NCBI GenBank assembly: GCA_022703485.1
Contig: JAKLDO010000024.1
Coordinates: 1-39,315, forward strand
From: a bacterium
Lineage (GTDB): Bacteria > UBP6 > UBA1177
Direction: 5' to 3'
Length of the DNA: 39,315 nucleotides
Notes under the pieces: generated by a model
Database searches by the model: none
Told to the model about the DNA's origin: nothing
The model's input: the letters and a program-made list of their open reading frames with translations, nothing else
Shown: piece by piece, positions 18,183-25,479 of the stretch
How positions within the stretch are numbered: the stretch's first letter is position 1
Layout of the letters: every line of letters starts with the position of its first letter
Position numbers and translations under genes: made by a program

Positions 18183-19505
18183 ATGAGATTATTTTTGAAA
18201 TCATTCAACATAAAATCTTACGAAAACTTTGAACCAACCGGCGAAATTATTTGCTCAAAAACACAAAATATCTTTCTCGGTGCTAATGGTGCTGGAAAAA
18301 CACAGCTTTTAAATCTTCTCGGCGCAATGGTTAATTTCAATTTTTCAGAAATCTCTGATAAGTTTCTCGATGTTGAATATGTTTTAACACTTTCAGGAAA
18401 AGAAAATCAAAATATTGAGTTTTTTTGTGATTTCAGAGTTAGTCCAGCGGTGAATGAAACCGATGAAAACGGATTGCCTAAGGGAAATAAAACAAACGAA
18501 GAAAATCTAAGAATTGAATTAAAAATTAACGATGTATCGCAATTTATATTCTCAAAAACGAATGGTGATATTTTAACGAGTTATAAGGATGGAAGATCAG
18601 AAAAAAGTACTCTGTTAAATTCTGATTTCCAATCTTCTTTTTTTAATGTAATTTATAATTTTTTTGATACAAACAACTACTCAGAAATAAGCTATTTTTT
18701 TGTAAAAATAGCATTGTTACAAATAATGCGACTATCTGAAAAAGATGAAGAATTCTTTATGATCAACACCGATTCTGGGGATAAGAATGATAAAAAAAAG
18801 AATTTTAAGATTTTAAAAACGAGTAAGGGAGTGCAGCTCAGCCAAGAGTTTAAATGCTATTACCCGCTTCTAGCTTTTATGTTAATAAAATATACACATC
18901 AGGTAAACGATGCTGAGAACTTACTTGAAAAAGAAGTGGTTTTTAAAGATGACTTGAATACATTCTTTTTTGACAACATAAGATTTAATAAAATACTATC
19001 CGTTTTAAACGCAAAAAGCTTCAAAATGGATTTTAACAGAATTCGAAAAGAGAGTTTAAACGATCCAGATATCATTGAATATGAGTATTCTGGAGTTAAA
19101 GGAGAATTAACTTTTAACTCTGGAACTATAATGGATTGGAAGTGGTTAACCTTCGGCCAAAAAAGATTTATTGTGCAATCAATTTTGCTGGAATTAAGAA
19201 AAGATCTTCCAGTTGTTATAGATGAAATCTCAAACGGTTATCATCCTAAGTTGCTAATGGAGTTGCTCCGACTTATTGAAGATTATCAGAGTTTTATTTC
19301 AAGCCACAACTGCATGGTTCTTGATGCGATGCCTTTTGTTTCATCTGAAGAGTTGATTAGAGGAATATACATAATCAGACGAGATGATAACGGAAAACAG
19401 ACAATTAAGAAATTTACCGACAGTCAGGCAAAAGATATTTTCGAGAAATCTGAAGTGGGAATTATGAATATTTCTCAAATACTGGAAGCTGAGAAAATTT
19501 GGTAA
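18183..19505 (+). CDS. ABC-type AAA ATPase (AAA_15/AAA_21-like) of a putative defence pair
   Basis: A 440-residue cytosolic ATPase. Walker A is G33-A-N-G-A-G-K-T40 after an FxNI(K/S)xYENF start typical of SMC/OLD-like ATPases. A degenerate signature region LTFGQKRFIVQ lies near 322, Walker B is VVIDEIS with D347-E348, and the switch His is H375 in SSHN. The tail (IYIIRRDDNGKQTIKKFTD … ISQILEAEKIW) fits AAA_21-type ATPases that work with a separate effector. The start is ATG 18183, with AGGAGG upstream. Base composition is far more AT-rich than neighbours: G+C counts are 11/60 at 18601-18660 and 17/60 at 19021-19080, against 30/60 at 16201-16260. This suggests horizontal transfer. Partner gene follows after 7 bases. 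Confidence 0.85.
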   Translation: MRLFLKSFNIKSYENFEPTGEIICSKTQNIFLGANGAGKTQLLNLLGAMVNFNFSEISDKFLDVEYVLTLSGKENQNIEFFCDFRVSPAVNETDENGLPKGNKTNEENLRIELKINDVSQFIFSKTNGDILTSYKDGRSEKSTLLNSDFQSSFFNVIYNFFDTNNYSEISYFFVKIALLQIMRLSEKDEEFFMINTDSGDKNDKKKNFKILKTSKGVQLSQEFKCYYPLLAFMLIKYTHQVNDAENLLEKEVVFKDDLNTFFFDNIRFNKILSVLNAKSFKMDFNRIRKESLNDPDIIEYEYSGVKGELTFNSGTIMDWKWLTFGQKRFIVQSILLELRKDLPVVIDEISNGYHPKLLMELLRLIEDYQSFISSHNCMVLDAMPFVSSEELIRGIYIIRRDDNGKQTIKKFTDSQAKDIFEKSEVGIMNISQILEAEKIW

Positions 19506-19512
19506 GATATTT

Positions 19513-20256
19513 ATGGAAGTAATAATATATTCTGAAGATAGAAGAGATTCTGAAAAAGAGCTTGAATCGCTAAAAACAGTCCTGAAAAAAATCTTTTTAA
19601 TAATAAATAATCGTACAAGAACTGATTTACCTGAGCTCAAGCCGTTGAATAGTGGAAAAAGAATAAACGGGTCTCTCTGGAAAGCGAAAAAATCAAAAAA
19701 TCTTGATGTTAGACGACAAAGGAATCTTTTAATTACAACTATTGCAAGTGAATTAAAACTAAAAAAATACATTGCTTTCCATGTAGACGGAGATGATGTT
19801 TGGAGTAAAAATAATCGTGCAGAAATAAACACTCACAAAGCAATTTTTATTGCTGATGTCAAACAGGTTATTTCTAGTTATCTTAGTTCGTTAACAGCAC
19901 TCCAAGTTGATGAGATTGTCAGCAATTTTTTCTACATTGTTCCTTTTTACTCAATCGAAAGTTGGGCTTATGCGAATAAAGATAGACTTAAAGAAGAAAT
20001 ATTGGAAAGAAAGATCAGTACAGCGGAAGACAAAGAAATTATTGAAACTCCTATTCAAGATCTAGATGAAATAGCTCAGATTAAAGATAAAACAAGTATA
20101 CGAGATTTTAAAAACTTTGAGCTGTTTAATGATCACAGATTGCCTTGGGATGAATTGTATAATGTTCAAAAATCCTTTTATTCTGTAGTCGAAGAAATGA
20201 AGAAAAATCCCAATCTAATAGCTGATCTTCAAAAAACGGCAGATCAACCTCATTAA
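19513..20256 (+). CDS. Putative effector partner of the ATPase, with TOPRIM-like acidic residues
   Basis: A 247-residue protein, AT-rich like its upstream partner and only 7 bases after it. I do not recognise a named family with certainty. What can be seen: a first strand MEVIIYSEDRRD with Glu8, a strand ending in F-H-V-D92-G-D94-D95, and a segment YSIESWAYAN with Glu149. A glutamate after strand 1 plus a D-x-D motif after a later strand is the TOPRIM layout. An 'E-x-W' segment resembles that seen in DUF4276/DUF4435-like partners of AAA ATPases. PARIS (AriA/AriB), OLD/GajA and AbiL-type systems share the ATPase-plus-TOPRIM plan. The remaining C-terminus is helical and charged. A nuclease effector role is inference. 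Confidence 0.7.
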   Translation: MEVIIYSEDRRDSEKELESLKTVLKKIFLIINNRTRTDLPELKPLNSGKRINGSLWKAKKSKNLDVRRQRNLLITTIASELKLKKYIAFHVDGDDVWSKNNRAEINTHKAIFIADVKQVISSYLSSLTALQVDEIVSNFFYIVPFYSIESWAYANKDRLKEEILERKISTAEDKEIIETPIQDLDEIAQIKDKTSIRDFKNFELFNDHRLPWDELYNVQKSFYSVVEEMKKNPNLIADLQKTADQPH

Positions 20257-20328
20257 TTGTATGACAAAAATCGAAGACTGAATTGACTTGGAATCCACCT
20301 GAATCTACGACGAAATGCCTGCATAAAT

Positions 20329-20347
20329 GGGCGAAAGCCTTTCGCCC
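20329..20347. repeat. Perfect 8-bp palindromic element (GGGCGAAA…TTTCGCCC)
   Basis: GGGCGAAA and TTTCGCCC flank a 3-base loop GCC, between the convergent effector gene and the operon of DUF4097. The sequence, followed by CCTAC, resembles short extragenic palindromes scattered through many bacterial genomes. It could also fold as a weak bidirectional terminator. It marks the right end of the AT-rich cassette. Confidence 0.6.
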
Positions 20348-20350
20348 CTA

Positions 20351-20647
20351 CTAATGTTCACCGTAGTGTTCGTTTTTGGTGTTGCGGCGGCCTGTTTCAA
20401 GGTCATGGTCGCGTTCGTTTGAATTTTTCTGGAAAGGTGCAAGGCTGTTCACTCTGATCGGTTTGCCTTTATAAACAAATTCCGTGCCTGTGAAATCGAG
20501 CCTCTGAAGCACAAAAACATTGCCGGGAAGCGTGCTGACAAGGAAAAAAGGTTCATCCTTCTTTCCGAAATTTGTGTTCGTCTGAAGCCGCAGAAGTGAA
20601 GGACCGGCAGCTTCCGCCCTTGTCAAAGTCTTTTTTGAACTTTCCAT
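20351..20647 (-). CDS. Small protein of unknown function, last gene of the PadR operon
   Basis: A 98-residue hydrophilic product with no signal peptide or membrane segment. The middle (PFFLVSTLPGNVFVLQRLDFTG, split by turns) looks beta-rich; the C-terminus is Asn/Arg/His-rich and probably disordered. Its ATG overlaps the TGA of the DUF4097 gene by one base and GGAGG sits 6 bases upstream, so translation is coupled and the frame is very likely real. I recognise no family. Its role probably relates to the envelope proteins encoded before it. Confidence 0.65.
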   Translation of the reverse strand: MESSKKTLTRAEAAGPSLLRLQTNTNFGKKDEPFFLVSTLPGNVFVLQRLDFTGTEFVYKGKPIRVNSLAPFQKNSNERDHDLETGRRNTKNEHYGEH

Positions 20648-21408
20648 CAGATACCTCCCTGAACTTGAACTGAATCTATCTTTATGTCACCTGACACCGT
20701 CTTAGCCTTTATCAAAGTGACCGGAGCAGCAGTTTCAGGCAGATCGATCCTGATCTTTCCGCTCACCGATTCGGCAGTCGCTTTCGCTTCCGAACCCACT
20801 TCTATATCAACATCGCCGCTTACAGAGTTTACATTTATTTCAGCAGACCCCTTTATTCCGTCAAGCTCGATATCACCGCTTTTTGTGTCTGCATATAAAG
20901 TTACAGAAGAAATATTTTTAGCCTCAATGTCACCGCTGATACTTTTCAGCTCTATATCATATTTTGAACTTTCCGGGATGAAAAGAATTATCTCATCCGT
21001 TATCTTTCCTGACATTGAAATATCGCGGCCGTCATGCTTCTTTTTGAAAGAAACAGAAGAGAATGCAGGGATCTTCACCGTCAGTTCAGTTCCGTTACGC
21101 AGACAGCTCACATTGTCCATGAAGTTCACAGAGGGAAGGGAATCATTGCTGCTTTCAACAGATATATCGGCACTTACGGCATAAAGTGATATTCTCTTCA
21201 GATCGCCTGCAAAATCGGAAGGTTTACAGCCTGTCGGGGCATGCGTACCTTCTCTGATAGCCTCTCCGATCTCCTTAAGCACAGGACCTGCCGCACTGTT
21301 CTCTATCGCACTCTTCGCCTTGTCAGAATCGAAGAACAGAGAAAAAGCCGCGATATAACAGACAATACCTGTCACAAACAGTATTATCACCGTCCATCTT
21401 TTACGCAT
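20647..21408 (-). CDS. DUF4097-family membrane-anchored beta-helix protein
   Basis: A 253-residue protein with one N-terminal membrane anchor (WTVIILFVTGIVCYIAAF) and a C-terminal domain of repeated short strands with the DUF4097 'SGDI' signature: KSISGDIEAKNIS, TKSGDIELDGI, VSGDVDIEV, VSGKIRIDL, VSGDIKID. The repeats should form a right-handed beta-helix outside the membrane. DUF4097 proteins are often encoded with a PadR regulator and a DUF1700 protein, as here; an envelope-sensing role is suspected but unproven. Start ATG 21408 has GGAGGGG upstream and overlaps the end of the DUF1700 gene by 8 bases. Confidence 0.86.
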   Translation of the reverse strand: MRKRWTVIILFVTGIVCYIAAFSLFFDSDKAKSAIENSAAGPVLKEIGEAIREGTHAPTGCKPSDFAGDLKRISLYAVSADISVESSNDSLPSVNFMDNVSCLRNGTELTVKIPAFSSVSFKKKHDGRDISMSGKITDEIILFIPESSKYDIELKSISGDIEAKNISSVTLYADTKSGDIELDGIKGSAEINVNSVSGDVDIEVGSEAKATAESVSGKIRIDLPETAAPVTLIKAKTVSGDIKIDSVQVQGGI

Positions 21409-21973
21409 TGACCCCTCCAGCCTTTCTGGCGATATCAATGTTGAAATTCACCCACCACTTGATTATTTTCACAGCGAATTTCGTCACCCATCCAAGCACT
21501 ATTATCATTCCGATACCGAGGAACACAGTTCCCGTACCGAACAGAGTGAGAAAAGGAGCCAGCAGAAAATTGAGGACCGGAATAGTCACATTTACAAGAC
21601 CTGCAACAGCAATGACAAAGCCCACAGCCACAGCCGCGAAGCTCACAGCCCACAGAGCGAACCAGATCCAGAAAAGAGTGAGAAGCGGCGTGAAAAAAAC
21701 TATCACATTGGCCGCGATCAGAATAGCTCCGGCAACCCACATTCTTGTATTATCGGGCTTTGCAGGAACGCTTTTACCTGCTTTTTCTCCAAGATACTGC
21801 CTTGCAATATCTTCAGGAGAACCAAGCGAAACAGCTATTTCTGCCTCGGTCTTCCCTTTTTCAAGACCCGCTCTGAAATGCTCCTCATAATCAGCAACGA
21901 TCTCCTCGATCTCTTTGTAGGTAAGTGACGAAAGACTGTCCCTCAACCTTGAAATAAACATCGACCTGTCCAT
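21401..21973 (-). CDS. DUF1700-family membrane protein
   Basis: A 190-residue protein. The N-terminal ~75 residues carry the DUF1700 helical motif (FISRLRDSLSSLTYKEIEEIVADYEEHF and GKTEAEIAVSLGSPEDIARQYLGE, shown in parts), followed by three to four hydrophobic segments (for example ILIAANVIVFFTPLLTLFW, LWAVSFAAVAVGFVIAVAGL, GTGTVFLGIGMIIVLG). Start ATG 21973 is preceded by GGGAGG and lies 1 base after the PadR stop, so the genes are tightly coupled. In this conserved neighbourhood DUF1700 probably partners with the DUF4097 protein in the membrane. Confidence 0.88.
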   Translation of the reverse strand: MDRSMFISRLRDSLSSLTYKEIEEIVADYEEHFRAGLEKGKTEAEIAVSLGSPEDIARQYLGEKAGKSVPAKPDNTRMWVAGAILIAANVIVFFTPLLTLFWIWFALWAVSFAAVAVGFVIAVAGLVNVTIPVLNFLLAPFLTLFGTGTVFLGIGMIIVLGWVTKFAVKIIKWWVNFNIDIARKAGGVNA

Positions 21974-21974
21974 T

Positions 21975-22292
21975 TTATATGCCTCCCTTGAACAAGATTT
22001 TATCAACATTCTTTGAGAAATGGTCCCATTCCACCTTCATGGAATTCAGCATCCTCCTTCCCGACTCAGTAAGACGGTAGTATTTACGGGGCGGACCGCC
22101 GGATGATTCTGTCAGATATGTCTCGCAGTAACCCTCTGTCTGAAGTTTACGCAAAAGAGGATAAATCGTCCCCTCAGCTATCTCGATATTTTCAGATATC
22201 CTCTGGACAAGCTCGTATCCGTAGCAGTCACCGTCCGCCACTACAGCAAGCACGCACATGTCAAGCACCCCTTTCTTGAACTGTATGTTCAT
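21975..22292 (-). CDS. PadR-family transcriptional regulator
   Basis: A 105-residue winged-helix repressor. The family core is clear: KKGVLDMCVLAVVADGDCYGYEL, the recognition helix region IAEGTIYPLLRKLQTEGY, and the wing ESSGGPPRKYYRLTESGR with its conserved Pro-Arg-Lys-Tyr-Tyr. It is a short PadR (subfamily s2 length), with a brief C-terminal dimerisation helix. Start ATG 22292 has TAGGAGG 5 bases upstream; an extended frame upstream lacks support. As first gene of its operon it probably represses itself through the direct repeats at 22310-22356. Confidence 0.92.
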   Translation of the reverse strand: MNIQFKKGVLDMCVLAVVADGDCYGYELVQRISENIEIAEGTIYPLLRKLQTEGYCETYLTESSGGPPRKYYRLTESGRRMLNSMKVEWDHFSKNVDKILFKGGI

Positions 22293-22309
22293 AGCACCTC
22301 CTACAACAC

Positions 22310-22356
22310 ATTGCACGGTATTACATATCACACACTACTGTGCATTGCAAGGTATT
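22310..22356 (-). promoter_or_regulatory. Autoregulated promoter of the padR operon with a direct-repeat operator
   Basis: On the minus strand TTGCAA (22350-22345), 17-base spacer and TATGTA (22327-22322) form the promoter. AATACCTTGCAAT (22356-22344) covers the -35 and AATACCGTGCAAT (22322-22310) lies at and after the -10: 12 of 13 bases are identical at a spacing of 34 bases, about three helical turns. Each contains a TGCAatGCA-like half-palindrome. This is a good candidate PadR binding site pair. Confidence 0.6.
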
Positions 22357-22429
22357 TTTTCTTTACTGGCGCTTTTTTTTCTTCCATGTATAATTTTATT
22401 CAGCTTTTTTTATATCTGGAGAGACGGGA

Positions 22430-23659
22430 ATGAAATTTAAATTTTTGATAATTATCGTCATTGCGGTCCTTTTTTCATTCAGCTGTAAAAGCAAGAAATC
22501 AACCTATTCCGATGATGACATGCTTGATTCCGACATTCCGGGGGATTCAGATACTGCAGCTGATGCGGATGTACCGGAAGATACTGATACTGTGCCGGAC
22601 ACAGATACTGCCGATGAAGATACGGCCATTGCCGATGACGATACTGCTGACATAGAGCCGGATGAAGCGGCGGATGAGAACGATACTGACATTTCAGACA
22701 CCGATACAGCAGATGCTGACACCGCAGATGAAGAGATCCCCGATCCCGACACAGCTGATGAGATAGCAACCGATACCGATACAGCAGATGATATAGTTAC
22801 AGATGATGATTCCTCTTCCATTGATTCCGACATTATTGATGAGGATACGGCAGACCCCGATATAATAGTATTTGATGAAGATTACATGACCGATGACGAG
22901 ATAATTGCAAACTGTGTTGACGGAATATGTGATGTTCCGGCAGGAGAGTTCAGCATGGGATGTTCACCTGCAGACCTTGAATGCAGTTCAAATGAAACCC
23001 CGGCTCACTCCGTGATACTTTCATCTTTTAAAATAATGAAAAATGAAGTGACCGTCACAGAATATCAGGCCTGCATTGATGCCGGCAACTGCAACAACAC
23101 CACAGAACCGCTTCACTACGCCGTATGGAGCAACACTGTAAATTATCAGTATTGCAATCTGGGCTCTTCAAGGGATCTGAACCAGCCCATGAACTGCGTT
23201 AGCTGGCACGGCGCCAAGGCATATTGCGAGTGGATCGGAATGAGGCTGCCTACCGAAGCTGAGTGGGAATATGCCGCAAGAGGCAACGATGACAGGATAT
23301 TCCCGTGGGGTGACACTGCGGCGACATGCGATTATGCCGTCATGAAAGAGAACGGTGAACTCGGATGCGGTGCCGGAACTTCATGGATAGTCGGCAGCAA
23401 GACCGCCGGAGACAGCCCGTTCGGACTTTCAGACATGGCGGGAAATCTCCGTGAATGGTGCAACGACTGGTATTCTTCGGGCTATTATGCGGCATCTCCT
23501 CAGATCAACCCCAAAGGACCGGAAAGCGGTTCGTTCAAGATAGTCAGAGGAGGCTCCTGGTATAGAAGCAGTGTAGATCTAAGAGCTTCAAGCAGATATT
23601 ACAGCAGTCCGTCAGGAACTCTTCTTGACAGTTACGGTTTCAGGTGCGCGGCTGATTAA
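22430..23659 (+). CDS. Lipoprotein with a formylglycine-generating-enzyme-like (FGE-sulfatase) domain
   Basis: A 409-residue lipoprotein: lipobox ending Phe-Ser-Cys (Cys19), then about 135 residues of Asp/Thr/Ala-rich linker, then an FGE-sulfatase/SUMF1 fold from about residue 165. Typical motifs are [58 protein letters not shown] (in parts), [22 protein letters not shown] and [11 protein letters not shown]…YGFRCA. The cysteine pair used for catalysis in true FGE, within the segment after RGGSW, is absent ([13 protein letters not shown]), so this is more likely a binding or scaffold version, as in many bacterial secreted proteins. GGAGAGACGGGA precedes the ATG. It ends convergently, sharing 4 bases with the next gene. 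Confidence 0.88.
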   Translation: MKFKFLIIIVIAVLFSFSCKSKKSTYSDDDMLDSDIPGDSDTAADADVPEDTDTVPDTDTADEDTAIADDDTADIEPDEAADENDTDISDTDTADADTADEEIPDPDTADEIATDTDTADDIVTDDDSSSIDSDIIDEDTADPDIIVFDEDYMTDDEIIANCVDGICDVPAGEFSMGCSPADLECSSNETPAHSVILSSFKIMKNEVTVTEYQACIDAGNCNNTTEPLHYAVWSNTVNYQYCNLGSSRDLNQPMNCVSWHGAKAYCEWIGMRLPTEAEWEYAARGNDDRIFPWGDTAATCDYAVMKENGELGCGAGTSWIVGSKTAGDSPFGLSDMAGNLREWCNDWYSSGYYAASPQINPKGPESGSFKIVRGGSWYRSSVDLRASSRYYSSPSGTLLDSYGFRCAAD

Positions 23660-24141
23660 CCACAGCATTTCTTGTATTTCTTTCCGCTTCCGCAAGGACA
23701 CGGATCATTTCTTCCCGTTTTAGGCTCTTCCCTTTTAACCTGTTCCGGAGAGACCTGTTCACCATCCTCGAAAAGCCATTTCTTTCCTTTTTTTACAAAA
23801 TGCGCCCTTTCGTGATGAGCCTGTGTCGTGTTGTCAACGGTTGAGAAAGCCTTGAACTCAACTATTCCTGTCGAGTCATCAGGACCCCCTTTTTCCGTTT
23901 TCACTATCTGAAGACCTTTCCATTCAGTATTTTCCGCCCATTTTTTCACAGCTTCCCGTGTCATCGGATTCGGCTGGTCAGGCGACACCGTGTTCATTAT
24001 AAAATCCACTTCACATTCAACAAAAGCCGAGTATCTGGCTCTCATAAGTTCTTCCGCTGTTACTGCAACAGCTTTCCCTCTGATAAGTTTTTCACAGCAC
24101 TCGCTGTAATCCTTTCCGCTTCCGCAATGACATGCTTTCAT
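23656..24141 (-). CDS. YchJ-family protein with two SEC-C zinc motifs
   Basis: A 161-residue cytosolic protein. An N-terminal SEC-C motif (C-H-C-G-S-G-x4-S-E-C-C) and a C-terminal one ([15 protein letters not shown]) each should bind zinc. Between them is the NTF2-like domain of the YchJ/UPF0225 family ([42 protein letters not shown]). SEC-C motifs resemble the SecB/ribosome-binding tail of SecA, so interaction with SecB or ribosomes is possible; family function is not settled. Start ATG 24141 has GGAGG 7 bases upstream; an in-frame TTG two codons earlier is less likely. Confidence 0.9.
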   Translation of the reverse strand: MKACHCGSGKDYSECCEKLIRGKAVAVTAEELMRARYSAFVECEVDFIMNTVSPDQPNPMTREAVKKWAENTEWKGLQIVKTEKGGPDDSTGIVEFKAFSTVDNTTQAHHERAHFVKKGKKWLFEDGEQVSPEQVKREEPKTGRNDPCPCGSGKKYKKCCG

Positions 24142-24237
24142 TTTCAAACCTCCAGATCATTAAACTCGCTGATTATATTTTTATCGCTTCTAAAATCAAT
24201 GGCCATTTTGAATTGTGGAGACATTGTGTATGTTTTT

Positions 24238-24266
24238 TTGACATTAATTTTATTATTGTCTATATT
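24238..24266 (+). promoter_or_regulatory. Strong predicted promoter for the J-like/TPR protein gene
   Basis: Perfect TTGACA (24238-24243), 17-base spacer, TATATT (24261-24266). Transcription should begin near 24273, leaving a ~25-base leader before ATG 24299. This argues against the in-frame TTG at 24275 as the start. Confidence 0.75.
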
Positions 24267-24298
24267 AAGTTAATTTGAAGTACTTATTACAGGTTTTC

Positions 24299-25432
24299 AT
24301 GAATTGCACAAGCAGGGTCAGGCTTCTTTCAAGCTCTAAGCTCGGCATAAGATCGTCCATCGAAGCCTTCATATCATCAAAAATAACTGCAGACTGGCAG
24401 CCGTGTGAAGAGTTGTACAGATCTATATCCGGAGCTGTTTCAAAAGAGCAGTTCGAAGACATCATAAAAGGTTTTGTCAGCCGGGGTGCCGTAGAAATCG
24501 ATACTGCTGAAATAAAAGAACTTGTTTTCAATGACGGGCTCGATATCAGGGATTATACCGGAATAAATTTCAACCCTGATGAACTGAGAGAGGCACCTGC
24601 ACTACCGCTGAACCTGAAAAAAGAGATACTTTATCTTTACTACTACGGCGGCAGGATGAACTATTACAAAGTTCTCAACCTTAATGCCGAAACAGGTGAA
24701 AGTTTTAAAAGGATCCAGGAGCATTGCAGTTTTTACAGAATGATGACCGCCGGAAAACATTTTGAAGGACTTGATCTCGGCAGTTACAAAGCAAAGATCG
24801 AGAAAGTACGCGGCATAATCAAAAACGCCTGTCAGATAGAAGAGATAGATCTACGTAAGAATTACGATATGACATTGAAGACAACTGAAAGAAAGGCCGA
24901 TGCCGCTCCGGCGAAAAATCTTTCAGGTTCAGGAAGAACTGCGGCAAATTCAGCCGAAGAACATTTTGTGCTGGCAATGAAGCACTACCACGATAATGAC
25001 CTTAAAAAAGCTCTCAACGAAATAGTTATCGCAACACATCTGAATCCGGACTGTATGGATTATTTTGAACTTAAAAAAGAGGTTACTGAAAAGCTCAAAA
25101 ATGAAAGAACAGACGCACTGTTCAATGCATTTGAAAATAATGACAACCTCCTTCTGCATGAAGACAAGCTTGAAAAAGTGATATCAGGAATAGTTGAGCT
25201 TACAGAATCATCATCTCTAGCTCATTTGAGACTTGCAAAAATCGCACTTGAAAAAGATATGCCGTCCATGGCAATTCAGCATGCCAAAGAAGCAGTTAGA
25301 AAAGATCCTGATCTTGCAAAAGAAGCAGATTTATTGATTAGCCAGGCAGAAAGAAAAATCAAAGAGCTTAATATCAGCCCTTATGACAAAAACATTTTTA
25401 AAATAAACAATCCTTCCGATAGTAAAAAATAA
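24299..25432 (+). CDS. Winged-helix / degenerate J-domain / TPR protein
   Basis: A 377-residue cytosolic protein. Residues ~10-85 look like a winged-helix or PATAN-like helical region. Around residues 95-165, LPLNLKKEILYLYYYGGRMNYYKVLNLN…GESFKRIQEHCSFYRM follows the pattern of myxobacterial-type J domains (…rkeILyly.rld.lnYYevLgv…ikkay…HPD), but the HPD tripeptide is missing. The C-terminal half contains TPR-like helices (AEEHFVLAMKHYHDNDLKKALNEIVIATHLNPD; ALEKDMPSMAIQHAKEAVRKDPDLAKEA, shown only as landmarks). Without HPD it should not stimulate DnaK; it may be a docking or regulatory protein. A lipoprotein gene follows after 47 bases. Confidence 0.7.
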   Translation: MNCTSRVRLLSSSKLGIRSSIEAFISSKITADWQPCEELYRSISGAVSKEQFEDIIKGFVSRGAVEIDTAEIKELVFNDGLDIRDYTGINFNPDELREAPALPLNLKKEILYLYYYGGRMNYYKVLNLNAETGESFKRIQEHCSFYRMMTAGKHFEGLDLGSYKAKIEKVRGIIKNACQIEEIDLRKNYDMTLKTTERKADAAPAKNLSGSGRTAANSAEEHFVLAMKHYHDNDLKKALNEIVIATHLNPDCMDYFELKKEVTEKLKNERTDALFNAFENNDNLLLHEDKLEKVISGIVELTESSSLAHLRLAKIALEKDMPSMAIQHAKEAVRKDPDLAKEADLLISQAERKIKELNISPYDKNIFKINNPSDSKK

Positions 25433-25479
25433 AAAAATCCATATAATCACCGCTGTGTGTGTTTAATTGCGAGGATAAA

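Noticed and set aside
22430..23659. True formylglycine-generating enzyme with a sulfatase partner
   Set aside because: Catalytic cysteines are absent and no sulfatase gene is in the window.
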